Assembly (NCBI GenBank): GCA_964484185.1
Contig: CAZAEQ010000041.1
Span: 1 to 36,753, forward strand
Source: F1-120-MAGs238 sp964484185
GTDB taxonomy: Bacteria; Planctomycetota; Phycisphaerae; Phycisphaerales; UBA1924
Length of the DNA: 36,753 nt
Direction of reading: 5' to 3'
Shown: piece by piece, positions 1 to 7,614 of the stretch
Layout: every line of letters starts with the position of its first letter
Position numbering within the stretch: the stretch's first letter is position 1
Notes under the pieces: generated by a model
What the model saw: only the letters and a program-made list of their open reading frames with translations
Told to the model about the DNA's origin: nothing
The model's database searches: none
Position numbers and translations under genes: made by a program

Positions 1-197
1 GACTGCTTGAGTCTGTCGGCGAGTTCGCGGACGGCGTTGTAGTTGGTGCCGAAGGCCTCGTGGCACGCAGAAACGCGGCCGCGGTCTGTCGGTTCGGTAG
101 CGCTGTTGACGAACTGTTGAAGCTGCACATCGCCCGAGGCTTTGCCCGCGGCGGGGCTCATGTCGTACGGAAGTTTTGGAGACAGGACATCGCTCAT
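1..197 (-). CDS. lutB: LutB-like iron-sulfur protein, N-terminal part only
   Basis: Only the first 65 codons lie inside the window; the gene runs off the left edge. The ATG (195-197) overlaps the lutA stop codon in an ATGA arrangement, so the two are translationally coupled. The visible peptide starts MSDVLSPKLPYDMSP and shows no complete domain. The call as LutB, the [4Fe-4S] electron-transfer subunit of the LutABC L-lactate oxidation complex, is inferred from its place directly after lutA; the residues seen (a polar N-terminus, then a helical stretch containing FVNSATEPTDRGR) are compatible but not decisive. It could instead be another Fe-S or FAD subunit acting with LutA. Confidence 0.5.
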   Translation of the reverse strand, partial: MSDVLSPKLPYDMSPAAGKASGDVQLQQFVNSATEPTDRGRVSACHEAFGTNYNAVRELADRLKQ

Positions 198-955
198 CGA
201 GCGGGCTCCTGTCGTTCGAGCAGGCCGAGTCCTTCAGCGATAATTTCGGGGAGCGAAGTAAAGCGGACGCCGGAGTTGCCATGAGCGCGATGGTGTGCGC
301 CGCTGATGTTCATGCAGCAGCCAGCTTCATTACAAACGGCGGTCGGGCACTTGGTTGCTTCGATACAGGCGAGTTTTTCTTCGACCATGCCTTTGGAGAT
401 CTGCGGGTATTTGACGGCGAACGTGCCGCCGAAGCCGCAGCATTGCTCGGATTTGGGAAGCGGTGTGAACTGGACTCCGGGGATGGATTGCAGGAGTCCT
501 TCGGCGACACCGGCGAGACCGAGGCCACGGAGATGGCAGGCGACGTGGTATGTGACGCTGCCTTCCCAGCGAACACCCGCGGCCGCGAGGTCGACTTTGA
601 GGACCTTGGCGAGGAACTCAGAGAATTCGTAGGTCTTGGCGGCGAAGGATTTTGCACGAGCGAGCATAATGGGGTCGTGGGAAAAGAGCGCGGGGTAGTG
701 TTCGCGGATCATGGCCGCGCAGGAGCCCGAGGGCGTGACGACGGTGTCAAAGGGCTCGAAGACCGCGATCAATTGCTTGGCGAGGTCGCGAGCATCATCG
801 TGGAAGCCGTTGTTGAACATGGGCTGGCCGCAGCAGGTCTGCTGGACGGGGAATTCGACAGTGTGGCCGAAGTGTTCGAGAATCTTGACGGCAGCTATCC
901 CGGAGCGCGGGTAGTAGAGATCAGTGAGACATGTGATGAAGAAGGCGATTTTCAT
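194..955 (-). CDS. lutA: LutA-type (Fe-S)-binding protein, L-lactate oxidation
   Basis: A 253-residue cytoplasmic protein of the CCG-domain (DUF224) family. Two cysteine-rich CCG modules are visible: QTCCGQP near residues 39-45 with Cys79, and EQCCGFGG near 170-177 with Cys140, followed by a CNEAGCC cluster near 208-214. The length is normal for LutA/YkgE, the subunit of the LutABC complex that oxidises L-lactate to pyruvate; related CCG proteins serve glycolate oxidase and heterodisulfide reductase. The ATG at 955 overlaps the regulator's stop by 4 bp and its own stop overlaps the next start by 4 bp, so regulator, lutA and lutB form a tight operon. Next to a lactaldehyde-producing enzyme, lactate is the most plausible substrate. 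Confidence 0.85.
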   Translation of the reverse strand: MKIAFFITCLTDLYYPRSGIAAVKILEHFGHTVEFPVQQTCCGQPMFNNGFHDDARDLAKQLIAVFEPFDTVVTPSGSCAAMIREHYPALFSHDPIMLARAKSFAAKTYEFSEFLAKVLKVDLAAAGVRWEGSVTYHVACHLRGLGLAGVAEGLLQSIPGVQFTPLPKSEQCCGFGGTFAVKYPQISKGMVEEKLACIEATKCPTAVCNEAGCCMNISGAHHRAHGNSGVRFTSLPEIIAEGLGLLERQEPAR

Positions 956-1794
956 GCTTTCAACTTGTTCCTGACTCGTGGCGAGTGGCCCGCCGTTTCT
1001 ACTCGTACGCCGCTCTTTTCCAGTTTGCTGCGCATTGCAGTGTTGATTCCCGTATCGGTGATGATCGAATCCAAATCTTCGATCTTCGCGAAGAAGATGG
1101 CGGCCTTGGTGCCGAACTTGCTGCTGTCAGCGAGGAGGACGGCGTTATCCGCAAGATCGATCATTCGCCGCTTGATGCCGGCGTGCTCATCGACGGAGAC
1201 GCTCAGGCCGCGGATCAGGTCGATTCCCTGGCATGAGATGAAAGCGCGGTTGAAGTGGAAGCGGTCGAGCATCTGGATGGCCATCTCGCCGACGAAGGAG
1301 TGGGAGGGACCGTGGAGAAGGCCGCCGGTGACGAGGACGCGGATTTTGGAGCGAGACGTGAGCGTGAGGGCGATGGGGAGCGAGTTGGTGATGACGGTCA
1401 GCGGGATGTCGGGGAGGAGGCGGGCGAGTTCGCGGGCGGTGGAACTGGCATCGAGGGCGATGGTTTCGCCTTCCTGGATTGTTGCGGCGGCGCGAGTGGC
1501 GATAGCGCGCTTGGCATCGATGTTGAGCGTTTCGCGGATGTCGAGGGGGAGTTCAGCGCGGCCGGTATCTACTGGGACCGCGCCGCCGTGTGTGCGGATG
1601 AGGACGCCCTGTTGCTCAAGTTGTTCAAGATCGCGGCGGATGGTTTCGGGTGTAACGCCGAGGTCGGGGGCGAGGGTTGCGACGCGGATTCCGCCACTGG
1701 ATTGCAGGGAATCGAGGATAGCGCGGTGGCGCTGGGGCCCGAGCAGGAGCGGGGTGGCGTTATCGGAGATGTTTGATTTTCTTTGTTTCGACAC
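952..1794 (-). CDS. DeoR-family transcriptional regulator (RhaR-like by context)
   Basis: A DeoR-family repressor of about 280 residues. The N-terminal winged helix-turn-helix is seen as VATLAPDLGVTPETIRRDL followed by the wing THGGAV. The C-terminal sugar-phosphate sensor (DeoRC) is seen as VLVTGG, FISCQGID and LADSSKFG. I chose the GTG at 1792-1794 because a TATAAT-like -10 (1808-1813) lies just upstream. An in-frame ATG at 1872 or 1857 would give up to 26 extra residues, but would place that promoter inside the gene and overlap the divergent coding region. In Bacillus the rhamnose operon is controlled by a DeoR-type RhaR, so control of the divergent rhaEW-type gene and of its own lut operon is a reasonable inference. 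A sugar phosphate such as L-rhamnulose-1-phosphate would be the expected inducer. Confidence 0.85.
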   Translation of the reverse strand: MSKQRKSNISDNATPLLLGPQRHRAILDSLQSSGGIRVATLAPDLGVTPETIRRDLEQLEQQGVLIRTHGGAVPVDTGRAELPLDIRETLNIDAKRAIATRAAATIQEGETIALDASSTARELARLLPDIPLTVITNSLPIALTLTSRSKIRVLVTGGLLHGPSHSFVGEMAIQMLDRFHFNRAFISCQGIDLIRGLSVSVDEHAGIKRRMIDLADNAVLLADSSKFGTKAAIFFAKIEDLDSIITDTGINTAMRSKLEKSGVRVETAGHSPRVRNKLKA

Positions 1795-1810
1795 TTGATT
1801 GTGTTTGATT
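1770..1810. promoter_or_regulatory. Candidate operator: direct repeat TGTTTGATT
   Basis: Two exact copies of TGTTTGATT (1770-1778 and 1802-1810) start 32 bp apart, about three helical turns, with a shorter copy CTTGATT at 1794-1800 between them. The second copy lies inside both divergent core promoters. DeoR-family repressors commonly bind repeated half-sites, so this is a candidate binding site for the neighbouring regulator. The repeats are seen; the function is inferred. Confidence 0.4.
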
Positions 1811-1824
1811 ATACCCGTTATGAT
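1795..1824 (+). promoter_or_regulatory. Candidate promoter of rhaEW-type gene
   Basis: TTGATT (1795-1800) and TATGAT (1819-1824) are separated by 18 bp, giving a start near 1831 and a leader of about 25 nt before the ATG at 1856. It overlaps the divergent promoter and the repeated TGTTTGATT element, so one bound repressor could control both directions. Confidence 0.4.
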
Positions 1825-1835
1825 TGGTTTCGCAA
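1808..1835 (-). promoter_or_regulatory. Candidate promoter of regulator-lutA-lutB operon
   Basis: Reading the minus strand, TTGCGA (1830-1835) and a perfect TATAAT (1808-1813) are separated by 16 bp. Transcription would start near 1801, only a few bases before the GTG chosen for the regulator, implying a very short leader. Confidence 0.45.
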
Positions 1836-1855
1836 GTCCTTCTTTTGGAAATCCC

Positions 1856-4057
1856 ATGGCCAACACATCCAAGACATCATCATCGTTTCAACACGTCAAC
1901 TACTCCTGGGATGATGCCAAGGCGGCATCGCTCGATCCGGTGGCCCGGTTGATCTACCGGTCGAACCTTCTGGGGAGCGACCAACGAATCACCAACACCG
2001 GCGGCGGCAATACCTCGGCCAAACTCACTGAGAAAGACCCGATCACCGGCGACACCGTGGGGGTGTTGTGGGTAAAGGGAAGCGGCGGCGATTTGCGTAC
2101 TGCAACCAAGGCGAACTTTGCTTCGCTGGATCAGGGCAAGGTGATCGGCTTGCAGGGCGTATACGCCAAGGCTCCGGTGAAGGGTGTGAAGTCGCCTGCC
2201 GAAGATGCGATGGTGGCGAGCTATCTGCATTGCACGTACAACCTGAATCCGTGTGCGCCCTCAATTGATACGCCTCTGCACTCGTTCATTCCGGCCAGGC
2301 ATGTCGACCACATGCACCCCAACGCGGTGATCGCGGTGGCGGCATCGAAGCGCAGCAAGGAACTGACGCAGGAGATTTATGGGAAGGATGTGGTGTGGAC
2401 GGCGTGGCAGCGACCTGGATTCGATCTTGGGCTGGTCTTGCAGGATGTGTGCCGCACGAATCCCGCGCTCAAAGGCGCGGTGATGGGTCAGCACGGGCTG
2501 ATTAACTGGGCGGATGATGAGAAGGCGTGCTACGAATTGACGTTAACGCTGATTGAGAAGGCGGCAAAGTTCATTGCATCCAAGGACAAGGGCGCGAAGA
2601 CCTTTGGCGGCCAGAAATATCAGGCGATGGCTGATGCGGACCGCGATACGTTGCTGGCTGCTCTGCTTCCGTGGCTGCGTGGCAAGTTGTCAGCGAACAA
2701 GAGAGTGTTTGGAACGATTCAGTCGACGCCGGCTCTGCTACAGTTTGTGAACAGCATTGATGCAACGCGCCTGGCCGAACTGGGAACCAGTTGCCCGGAT
2801 CACTTCCTGCGCACGAAGATCAAGCCGCTGCTGGTGGATTGGAATCCGCAGGCGGAAGATCTGGCGAGTTTGAAGAAGAAGCTCGAAGCCGGATTGGCTC
2901 AGTATCGCGAGGATTACGCCGCGTATTACCAGCGGTGCAAGCGGCCGGATTCGCCTGCGATGCGCGACCCCAATCCGACTGTGATTCTGATTCCGGGCAT
3001 CGGCATGATTGCGTGGGGAAAGACTAAGAGTGAGTCACGGACGACGGCGGAGTTTTACACCTGTGCGGTGGAAGTGATGCGCGGGGCGGAGGCCATCGAC
3101 GAATATATAGCCCTGCCACAGCAGGAGGCGTTTGATATTGAGTACTGGCTGCTGGAAGAGGCGAAACTAAAGCGCATGCCGGCTGAGAAGGAAATGGCAC
3201 GGAGTGTGGTCTTGGTAGTCGGGGCGGGGAACGGGATCGGCAAGTCGACGGCGTTCCGCGTCGCAAAGGAAGGTGCGCATGTGATCTGCGCCGATGTGTC
3301 GCTCGAAGCAGCACAGGCGACGGCGAAGGAATTGACCGCGATTTACGGCGCGGGGATCGGCGTTGCGGGTACGGGCATCTCCGGATGCGGTCCCGCAATC
3401 GGTCTGGGCGTTGATATCACTAAGCGGGAGAGTGTGAAGGAACTGCTCAAGCAGGCAACGCTCGCGTATGGCGGCATCGACAGCATCATTGTGACCGCGG
3501 GCGTGTATGTGCCGCCGGATGCGGCGGGGAATCTCGCGGATGACAAGTGGAAGTTCACGTTTGATGTGAACGTGATGGGCTTGTATCTGGTGGCAGATGA
3601 GGCCAAGGCGTTGTTTGCTTCGCAGGGTCTCCGCGGCAGCATGGTGTTGACGACCAGCGTCAACGGAGTCGTGAGCAAGCGCGGCAGCCTGGCCTATGAC
3701 ACCAGCAAGGCCGCGGCGAATCACCTGATCCGCGAACTGGCGATTGATCTCGCGCCGCTGGTGAGAGTCAACGGCGTTGCTCCTGCCACGGTCGTTGCGG
3801 GCTCGACGATGTTCCCGCGCGATCGCGTGATTGCCTCGCTGGCGAAGTACAAGATCGCCTACAGCGAGAGTGAGAGCACAGAGTCGCTGCGCGATTCGCT
3901 CGCGAAGTTCTATGCGGAGCGGACCCTGACCAAGTCACCGATCACGCCGGAGGATCAGGCGGAGGCGATTTACTTCCTGGCCTCGGATCGGGCGGCGAAG
4001 ACGACGGGGCAGGTGATCAGTGTGGATGGCGGGTTGGCGGAAGCGTTCATGAGATAG
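1856..4057 (+). CDS. rhaEW: Bifunctional rhamnulose-1-P aldolase / lactaldehyde dehydrogenase
   Basis: A 733-residue fusion. Residues about 20-400 form a class II aldolase/adducin domain with the zinc-site segment RHVDHMHPNAVI near residue 148 and a later GQHGLINW. Residues about 445-733 form a short-chain dehydrogenase with the nucleotide motif GAGNGIG, the catalytic serine in TTSVNG and YDTSK near residue 614. Bacillus RhaEW has this order; there the aldolase splits L-rhamnulose-1-phosphate into DHAP and L-lactaldehyde, and the dehydrogenase oxidises L-lactaldehyde to L-lactate. Lactate would then feed the divergent Lut proteins. The ATG at 1856 was preferred over in-frame starts from 1799 because those fall in the promoter. 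Kinase and isomerase genes are not in this window. Fuculose phosphate or other deoxy-sugar phosphates are alternative substrates. Confidence 0.88.
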   Translation: MANTSKTSSSFQHVNYSWDDAKAASLDPVARLIYRSNLLGSDQRITNTGGGNTSAKLTEKDPITGDTVGVLWVKGSGGDLRTATKANFASLDQGKVIGLQGVYAKAPVKGVKSPAEDAMVASYLHCTYNLNPCAPSIDTPLHSFIPARHVDHMHPNAVIAVAASKRSKELTQEIYGKDVVWTAWQRPGFDLGLVLQDVCRTNPALKGAVMGQHGLINWADDEKACYELTLTLIEKAAKFIASKDKGAKTFGGQKYQAMADADRDTLLAALLPWLRGKLSANKRVFGTIQSTPALLQFVNSIDATRLAELGTSCPDHFLRTKIKPLLVDWNPQAEDLASLKKKLEAGLAQYREDYAAYYQRCKRPDSPAMRDPNPTVILIPGIGMIAWGKTKSESRTTAEFYTCAVEVMRGAEAIDEYIALPQQEAFDIEYWLLEEAKLKRMPAEKEMARSVVLVVGAGNGIGKSTAFRVAKEGAHVICADVSLEAAQATAKELTAIYGAGIGVAGTGISGCGPAIGLGVDITKRESVKELLKQATLAYGGIDSIIVTAGVYVPPDAAGNLADDKWKFTFDVNVMGLYLVADEAKALFASQGLRGSMVLTTSVNGVVSKRGSLAYDTSKAAANHLIRELAIDLAPLVRVNGVAPATVVAGSTMFPRDRVIASLAKYKIAYSESESTESLRDSLAKFYAERTLTKSPITPEDQAEAIYFLASDRAAKTTGQVISVDGGLAEAFMR

Positions 4058-4127
4058 GAAGAAGGTCTACAAGGCTCTTTTTAGCCCGTGAAACCCGATT
4101 TTGGTCGCTGTGAGGGCGGCGTGCTAC

Positions 4128-4156
4128 TAGGCGCAACCCTCTACTTGTGTTACACT
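4128..4156 (+). promoter_or_regulatory. Candidate promoter, shared module with 10552-10580
   Basis: TAGGCG (4128-4133) and TACACT (4151-4156) are separated by 17 bp. The block GGCGCAA, 13 variable bases, then TTACACT recurs with identical spacing before the dockerin gene at 10664, which supports function beyond a chance hexamer match. The start codon follows 43 nt later. Confidence 0.5.
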
Positions 4157-4198
4157 TAACGCAGTTCCACGGAAGACCAGCATTTTTAAAGGGTCAAC

Positions 4199-6472
4199 AT
4201 GAATCGCCTTCCCGTCGCTTCCGCCATCGCGCTCCAATCTCTGGCGTTCGCAACCGCTCACGCCCAGTGGTCGCAAGATCATGTAATCTCTGAACGAGTT
4301 GGTCTGTACAGCGCAGCACACACCGGAAGCGCGGGGTTGCAAACTTCTTCGGCGGTCTACTTTAAGACCCCAGCACTCGTAGCCGGATATTCGAACAGAT
4401 TCTCTGGCGTGAACTTGGACAATGGCAACAACGCCTGGGTCTGGAATGGCACCACGACCAGTCAGATCGGCCTCACCGGCGGTGCAAACACCGGCAGCGC
4501 AGGATTTCAGTTCAGCACGCTGCTTTTCCAGAATGATGTTGGGAATGTAGTTGGTGTATCGAAGCGCTTCTTTGATCTGCACACCGACAACGGGCAAAAC
4601 GCATGGGTGTGGAATGGGAACACCACTCATCAGATCGGCCTCACCGCGGCGGCTCACACCGGAAGCGAAGGCCGCCAGTTCAGCGATCCGCGCTTGTTGA
4701 ACGCCGACGGGCAGGTGGCGGGCCATTCGCTGCGCTTCAGTGGCGTGAACACAGACAACGGTCGCGATGCATGGGTGTGGAATGGGTCGACCACCGTTCA
4801 GATCGGCTTCACCGGCGGCGTGTACACCGGCAGCGCGGGATATCAGTTCAGCATCGTTCGATTCCAGGACGACGATGGACGCGTGGTGGGATACTCCAAC
4901 CACTATACAGGTGTAAATACCGTGAACGGCGTCGATGCATGGATGTGGGACGGAGTGAACACCACATTGATCGGTCTCACTGGCGATGACTATGTCGGCA
5001 GCGCGGGATATCGCTACAGCTTCCTGCATCTCCACAACCAGACCGGGCAGATCGTCGGGCACTCGAATCGATACATTGGCGTGAACACCGACAATGGCCA
5101 GGACGCGTGGGTGCGAAACGATTCGATGACCACGCAAATTGGACTCATAGCGGCGGCCAATACTGGCAGCGCGGGGTATCGATTCAGTGATCCGCTCTAC
5201 CAGAACGATGCCGGGATTGTCGCGGGATTCTCTGGCCGCTACACCGGTGTGAATACCAACAACGGTCGCGATGCCTGGGTGTGGAACGGCACAACGAGCG
5301 TGCAGGTTGGTCTTACTGGGGCAGGTTACACAGGCAGCTTCGGGTATCAGTACAGTTCGCCGCAGTTTCTGAATCAGATCGGGCAGGCAGTTGGAATCTC
5401 CAGCCGCTATACAGGCATAAACACCGCCAACGGCGGCGACACCTGGGTGTGGAACGGGACGGCGACCACGCAGATCGGCCTCATCGGCGGCGTGTACACC
5501 GGCAGCGCGGGATATCAGTTCAGCGCGCCCTGGTTTCAGAATGCAGATGGACAGGTCGCGGGATATTCAAACCGCTACACAGGCGTGAACACGGCCAATG
5601 GCCGCAACGCGTGGGTGTGGGATGGAAGCAGTACTGCGCAGATTGGTCTGACCGCTGCTGCCAACACGGGCAGCGCGGGATATCAATACAGCACGATTGC
5701 GGCACAGAATGATGCGGGACAGATTGCCGGGTCTTCCAATCGCTACACCGGCGTGAACACAAGCAACGGTCAAGAGGCGTGGGTGTGGAACGGGACTGCG
5801 ACAATCCAGGTTGGCCTGACGGCCAGCGCGAACATTGGCAGCTCTGGGTTCCAGTCGAGCACGCCGCAGTTTCAGAACACTGCGGGGATTGTGGCGGGCA
5901 TCTCAAGGCGCTACACCGGCGTGAACACTGAAAACGGGCAGGATGCGTGGTACTTTGATCCGGCGACCGGGATCACCAGCCCGATGATCGGCAGCGTCCG
6001 CACCATCGACAGCTACGCGTTCTCCAGCCCGACAATTCTCACCGAAGATGGGTTTGTGCTGGGGACCTATACGTATTTCGCCGGTGGACTCGGCACGGGC
6101 GAGGCGCGGGCTTTTGCGTTCCGTCCTGATCGGGGCTTCACTGACCTTGGCGATCTGGTGAATGGCGGTCTGGTCGCCAATGGCTGGAGCACGCTGCAGA
6201 GCGTGCAGGTGTCTGATGGGTTGAACACGATCGTTGGCTACGGGCTTGTCAACGGGCAGAGCAGCGGCGGCCGCAGCGTGTTTGTCCTGAAGCTCAGTCC
6301 GAACCTGTGCGATGCGGACTTCAATCACGATCTGGTCGTCGACTTCTTTGACTATCTCGATTTCGTCGATGCGTTCGCGGCTGGCGCGGCATCCGCAGAT
6401 TACAACGGCGACAGCGTGATTGACTTCTTTGACTATCTTGACTTTGTTGATGGTTTCAGCGCGGGGTGCTGA
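4199..6472 (+). CDS. Secreted 56-residue-repeat protein with GC-type dockerin
   Basis: A 757-residue protein with a signal peptide (cleavage likely after the AHA near residue 22). The body is about ten tandem repeats of 56 residues (168 bp), with consensus features G-x-S-x-R-Y-T-G-V-N-T, NG-x-D-A-W-V-W-N-G, T-Q-I-G-L-T and GSAGYQFS. The regular W/G pattern suggests a beta-rich propeller or solenoid. A non-repeat region follows from about residue 590, then a C-terminal pair of EF-hand-like loops of form DxNxD...DFFDYLDF, ending Gly-Cys. The GC-type dockerin is a Phycisphaerae C-terminal module thought to serve in surface anchoring. Function of the repeats is unknown. An AAAGGG sequence precedes the ATG. 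The next dockerin gene starts 47 nt downstream and may be cotranscribed. Confidence 0.85.
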   Translation: MNRLPVASAIALQSLAFATAHAQWSQDHVISERVGLYSAAHTGSAGLQTSSAVYFKTPALVAGYSNRFSGVNLDNGNNAWVWNGTTTSQIGLTGGANTGSAGFQFSTLLFQNDVGNVVGVSKRFFDLHTDNGQNAWVWNGNTTHQIGLTAAAHTGSEGRQFSDPRLLNADGQVAGHSLRFSGVNTDNGRDAWVWNGSTTVQIGFTGGVYTGSAGYQFSIVRFQDDDGRVVGYSNHYTGVNTVNGVDAWMWDGVNTTLIGLTGDDYVGSAGYRYSFLHLHNQTGQIVGHSNRYIGVNTDNGQDAWVRNDSMTTQIGLIAAANTGSAGYRFSDPLYQNDAGIVAGFSGRYTGVNTNNGRDAWVWNGTTSVQVGLTGAGYTGSFGYQYSSPQFLNQIGQAVGISSRYTGINTANGGDTWVWNGTATTQIGLIGGVYTGSAGYQFSAPWFQNADGQVAGYSNRYTGVNTANGRNAWVWDGSSTAQIGLTAAANTGSAGYQYSTIAAQNDAGQIAGSSNRYTGVNTSNGQEAWVWNGTATIQVGLTASANIGSSGFQSSTPQFQNTAGIVAGISRRYTGVNTENGQDAWYFDPATGITSPMIGSVRTIDSYAFSSPTILTEDGFVLGTYTYFAGGLGTGEARAFAFRPDRGFTDLGDLVNGGLVANGWSTLQSVQVSDGLNTIVGYGLVNGQSSGGRSVFVLKLSPNLCDADFNHDLVVDFFDYLDFVDAFAAGAASADYNGDSVIDFFDYLDFVDGFSAGC

Positions 6473-6519
6473 TCGAGAAAGCTGGTACTGTGTCGGGTTT
6501 TTTATAGGGAGAGTGAGTC

Positions 6520-7260
6520 ATGGTCGGTTCTACGAATCTTCGGCGCGTTTCTGCTGCGCCCGTCGCGTGCGCACTGCTCGCCTTGGCAGTGCTGAGCGCA
6601 GGTGTCCATGCACAACAGGTCACCTTTACCCCTTCGAGGGCGGCGTGGACTGCTGCCGCAAGCAACACCGCGCTGGTCGCGACTTTCTCGGAGTCGCTCT
6701 GGCCTGTGAATGCTCTCTTGAGCGGGAGCTGGACTCTGAACGGCGTGAGCTACAGCGGACACGCGGGCACTCCCGGTCCCAATATTTATGTCATCAATCC
6801 TTCGCCGCTTTCGGGCAACGCGCTGACTGCTAACGGCGATGAGGACATCGATCTTGTACTCAGCCCGCTGCGAACTGCGATTGCGTTTGACATCGCGGTC
6901 AATCCGTTTGGACCAGTGTCCCTGAGAGTCTTTGACGCGACTGGGGTATTGATCGGCGAGACAACGGTCCCCGCCAACACGATCGGGTTCATCGGCTGCC
7001 TGTCACGCGTCCCGATCGGCCGCGTGAACTTCCGCTCGGTGCTGGGGGCCCAGGTGAACAGCCTGATGGATAACGTGCAGCTGGGCGATGCTCCGTGCAG
7101 CGCGGACTTTAACCTCGATGGCGCGATCGATTTCTTTGACTACCTCGACTTCGTCGATGCATTCAGCGCGCTCGCGCCCGAGTCCGACTTCAACCACGAT
7201 GGCAGCATCGACTTCTTCGACTATCTCGATTTCGTGGATGCGTTCAGCGCGGGGTGCTGA
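6520..7260 (+). CDS. Secreted GC-type dockerin protein, small
   Basis: A 246-residue exported protein. The signal peptide is cleaved probably after VHAQ (residue ~32). The mature body begins VTFTPSRAAWTAAA and reads as a single beta-sandwich domain of about 150 residues, like the exported 'VTF..R.AW' domains found in PEP-CTERM-type and planctomycete proteins. The C-terminus carries two EF-hand-like loops, DFNLDGAIDFFDYLDF and DFNHDGSIDFFDYLDF, and ends SAGC. The start is fixed by GGGAG (6507-6511) eight bases before the ATG. It probably forms a transcript with the upstream repeat protein (47-nt gap). Ligand or partner unknown. Its 3' flank resembles that of the genes ending at 9222 and 11860. 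Confidence 0.82.
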   Translation: MVGSTNLRRVSAAPVACALLALAVLSAGVHAQQVTFTPSRAAWTAAASNTALVATFSESLWPVNALLSGSWTLNGVSYSGHAGTPGPNIYVINPSPLSGNALTANGDEDIDLVLSPLRTAIAFDIAVNPFGPVSLRVFDATGVLIGETTVPANTIGFIGCLSRVPIGRVNFRSVLGAQVNSLMDNVQLGDAPCSADFNLDGAIDFFDYLDFVDAFSALAPESDFNHDGSIDFFDYLDFVDAFSAGC

Positions 7261-7278
7261 AACTTCGCTGGGCGCGGC

Positions 7279-7395
7279 GGCAGGAAATCGGTGCCGAACC
7301 GGACGGTGATGGCCTATGGGGTCGCCGCGATGGCCCTCAACGATGTACTGCGGTCTCGCGCCAGCGGCGGCTCTCTCAGGAAGAACAGAAGTGAT
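7279..7395 (-). pseudogene. Decayed C-terminal fragment of a Fn3-like gene (relative of 9458-10168)
   Basis: This stretch matches the 3' part of the intact minus-strand gene at about 9512-9609, including the exact blocks ACGATGTACTGCG and CGGTGATGGC in the same order and orientation. Translating the minus strand gives AAGARPQYIVEGHRGDPIG and, after a frameshift, ITVRFGTD. The intact protein has AAGAGAQYIVTGQRGTRIGE and ITVQFGTD. There is a frameshift, an internal deletion of about a dozen bases and no upstream coding region, so it is a remnant, not a gene. Confidence 0.75.
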
Positions 7396-7480
7396 TTGCA
7401 GGACTGGTAATAGAGGGCAACTGAAGGCAATTTGGCTGACTTGGCTCCTGGTCGGGGGCGGGCGAACATGTGAGAAACAT

Positions 7481-7509
7481 TTGTAAATTACCGAGAAGTT
7501 CGTTATGCT
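7481..7509 (+). promoter_or_regulatory. Candidate sigma70-type promoter of dockerin gene at 7615
   Basis: TTGTAA (7481-7486) and TATGCT (7504-7509) are separated by 17 bp. Transcription would begin near 7516, leaving a leader of about 100 nt before the ATG at 7615. The 353-bp gap from 7261 otherwise holds only the decayed Fn3 fragment. Confidence 0.5.
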
Positions 7510-7614
7510 GGGCGACTGTGTTCCAACTGTGGATCAATCTCACACGACAGATCGGCAGAAATGAACAGAATTTGATCAGCGTGATGACAGAGCTTGCTCG
7601 AAGGAGAGATGACC

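Noticed and set aside
176..1798. Open plus-strand frame of 540 codons opposite lutA and the regulator
   Set aside because: It is the antisense shadow of two well-supported genes with clear family motifs; its own translation shows no recognisable domain.
4127..5137. Minus-strand frame of 336 codons opposite the 56-residue repeats
   Set aside because: Its apparent repeats simply mirror the 168-bp repeats of the sense gene.
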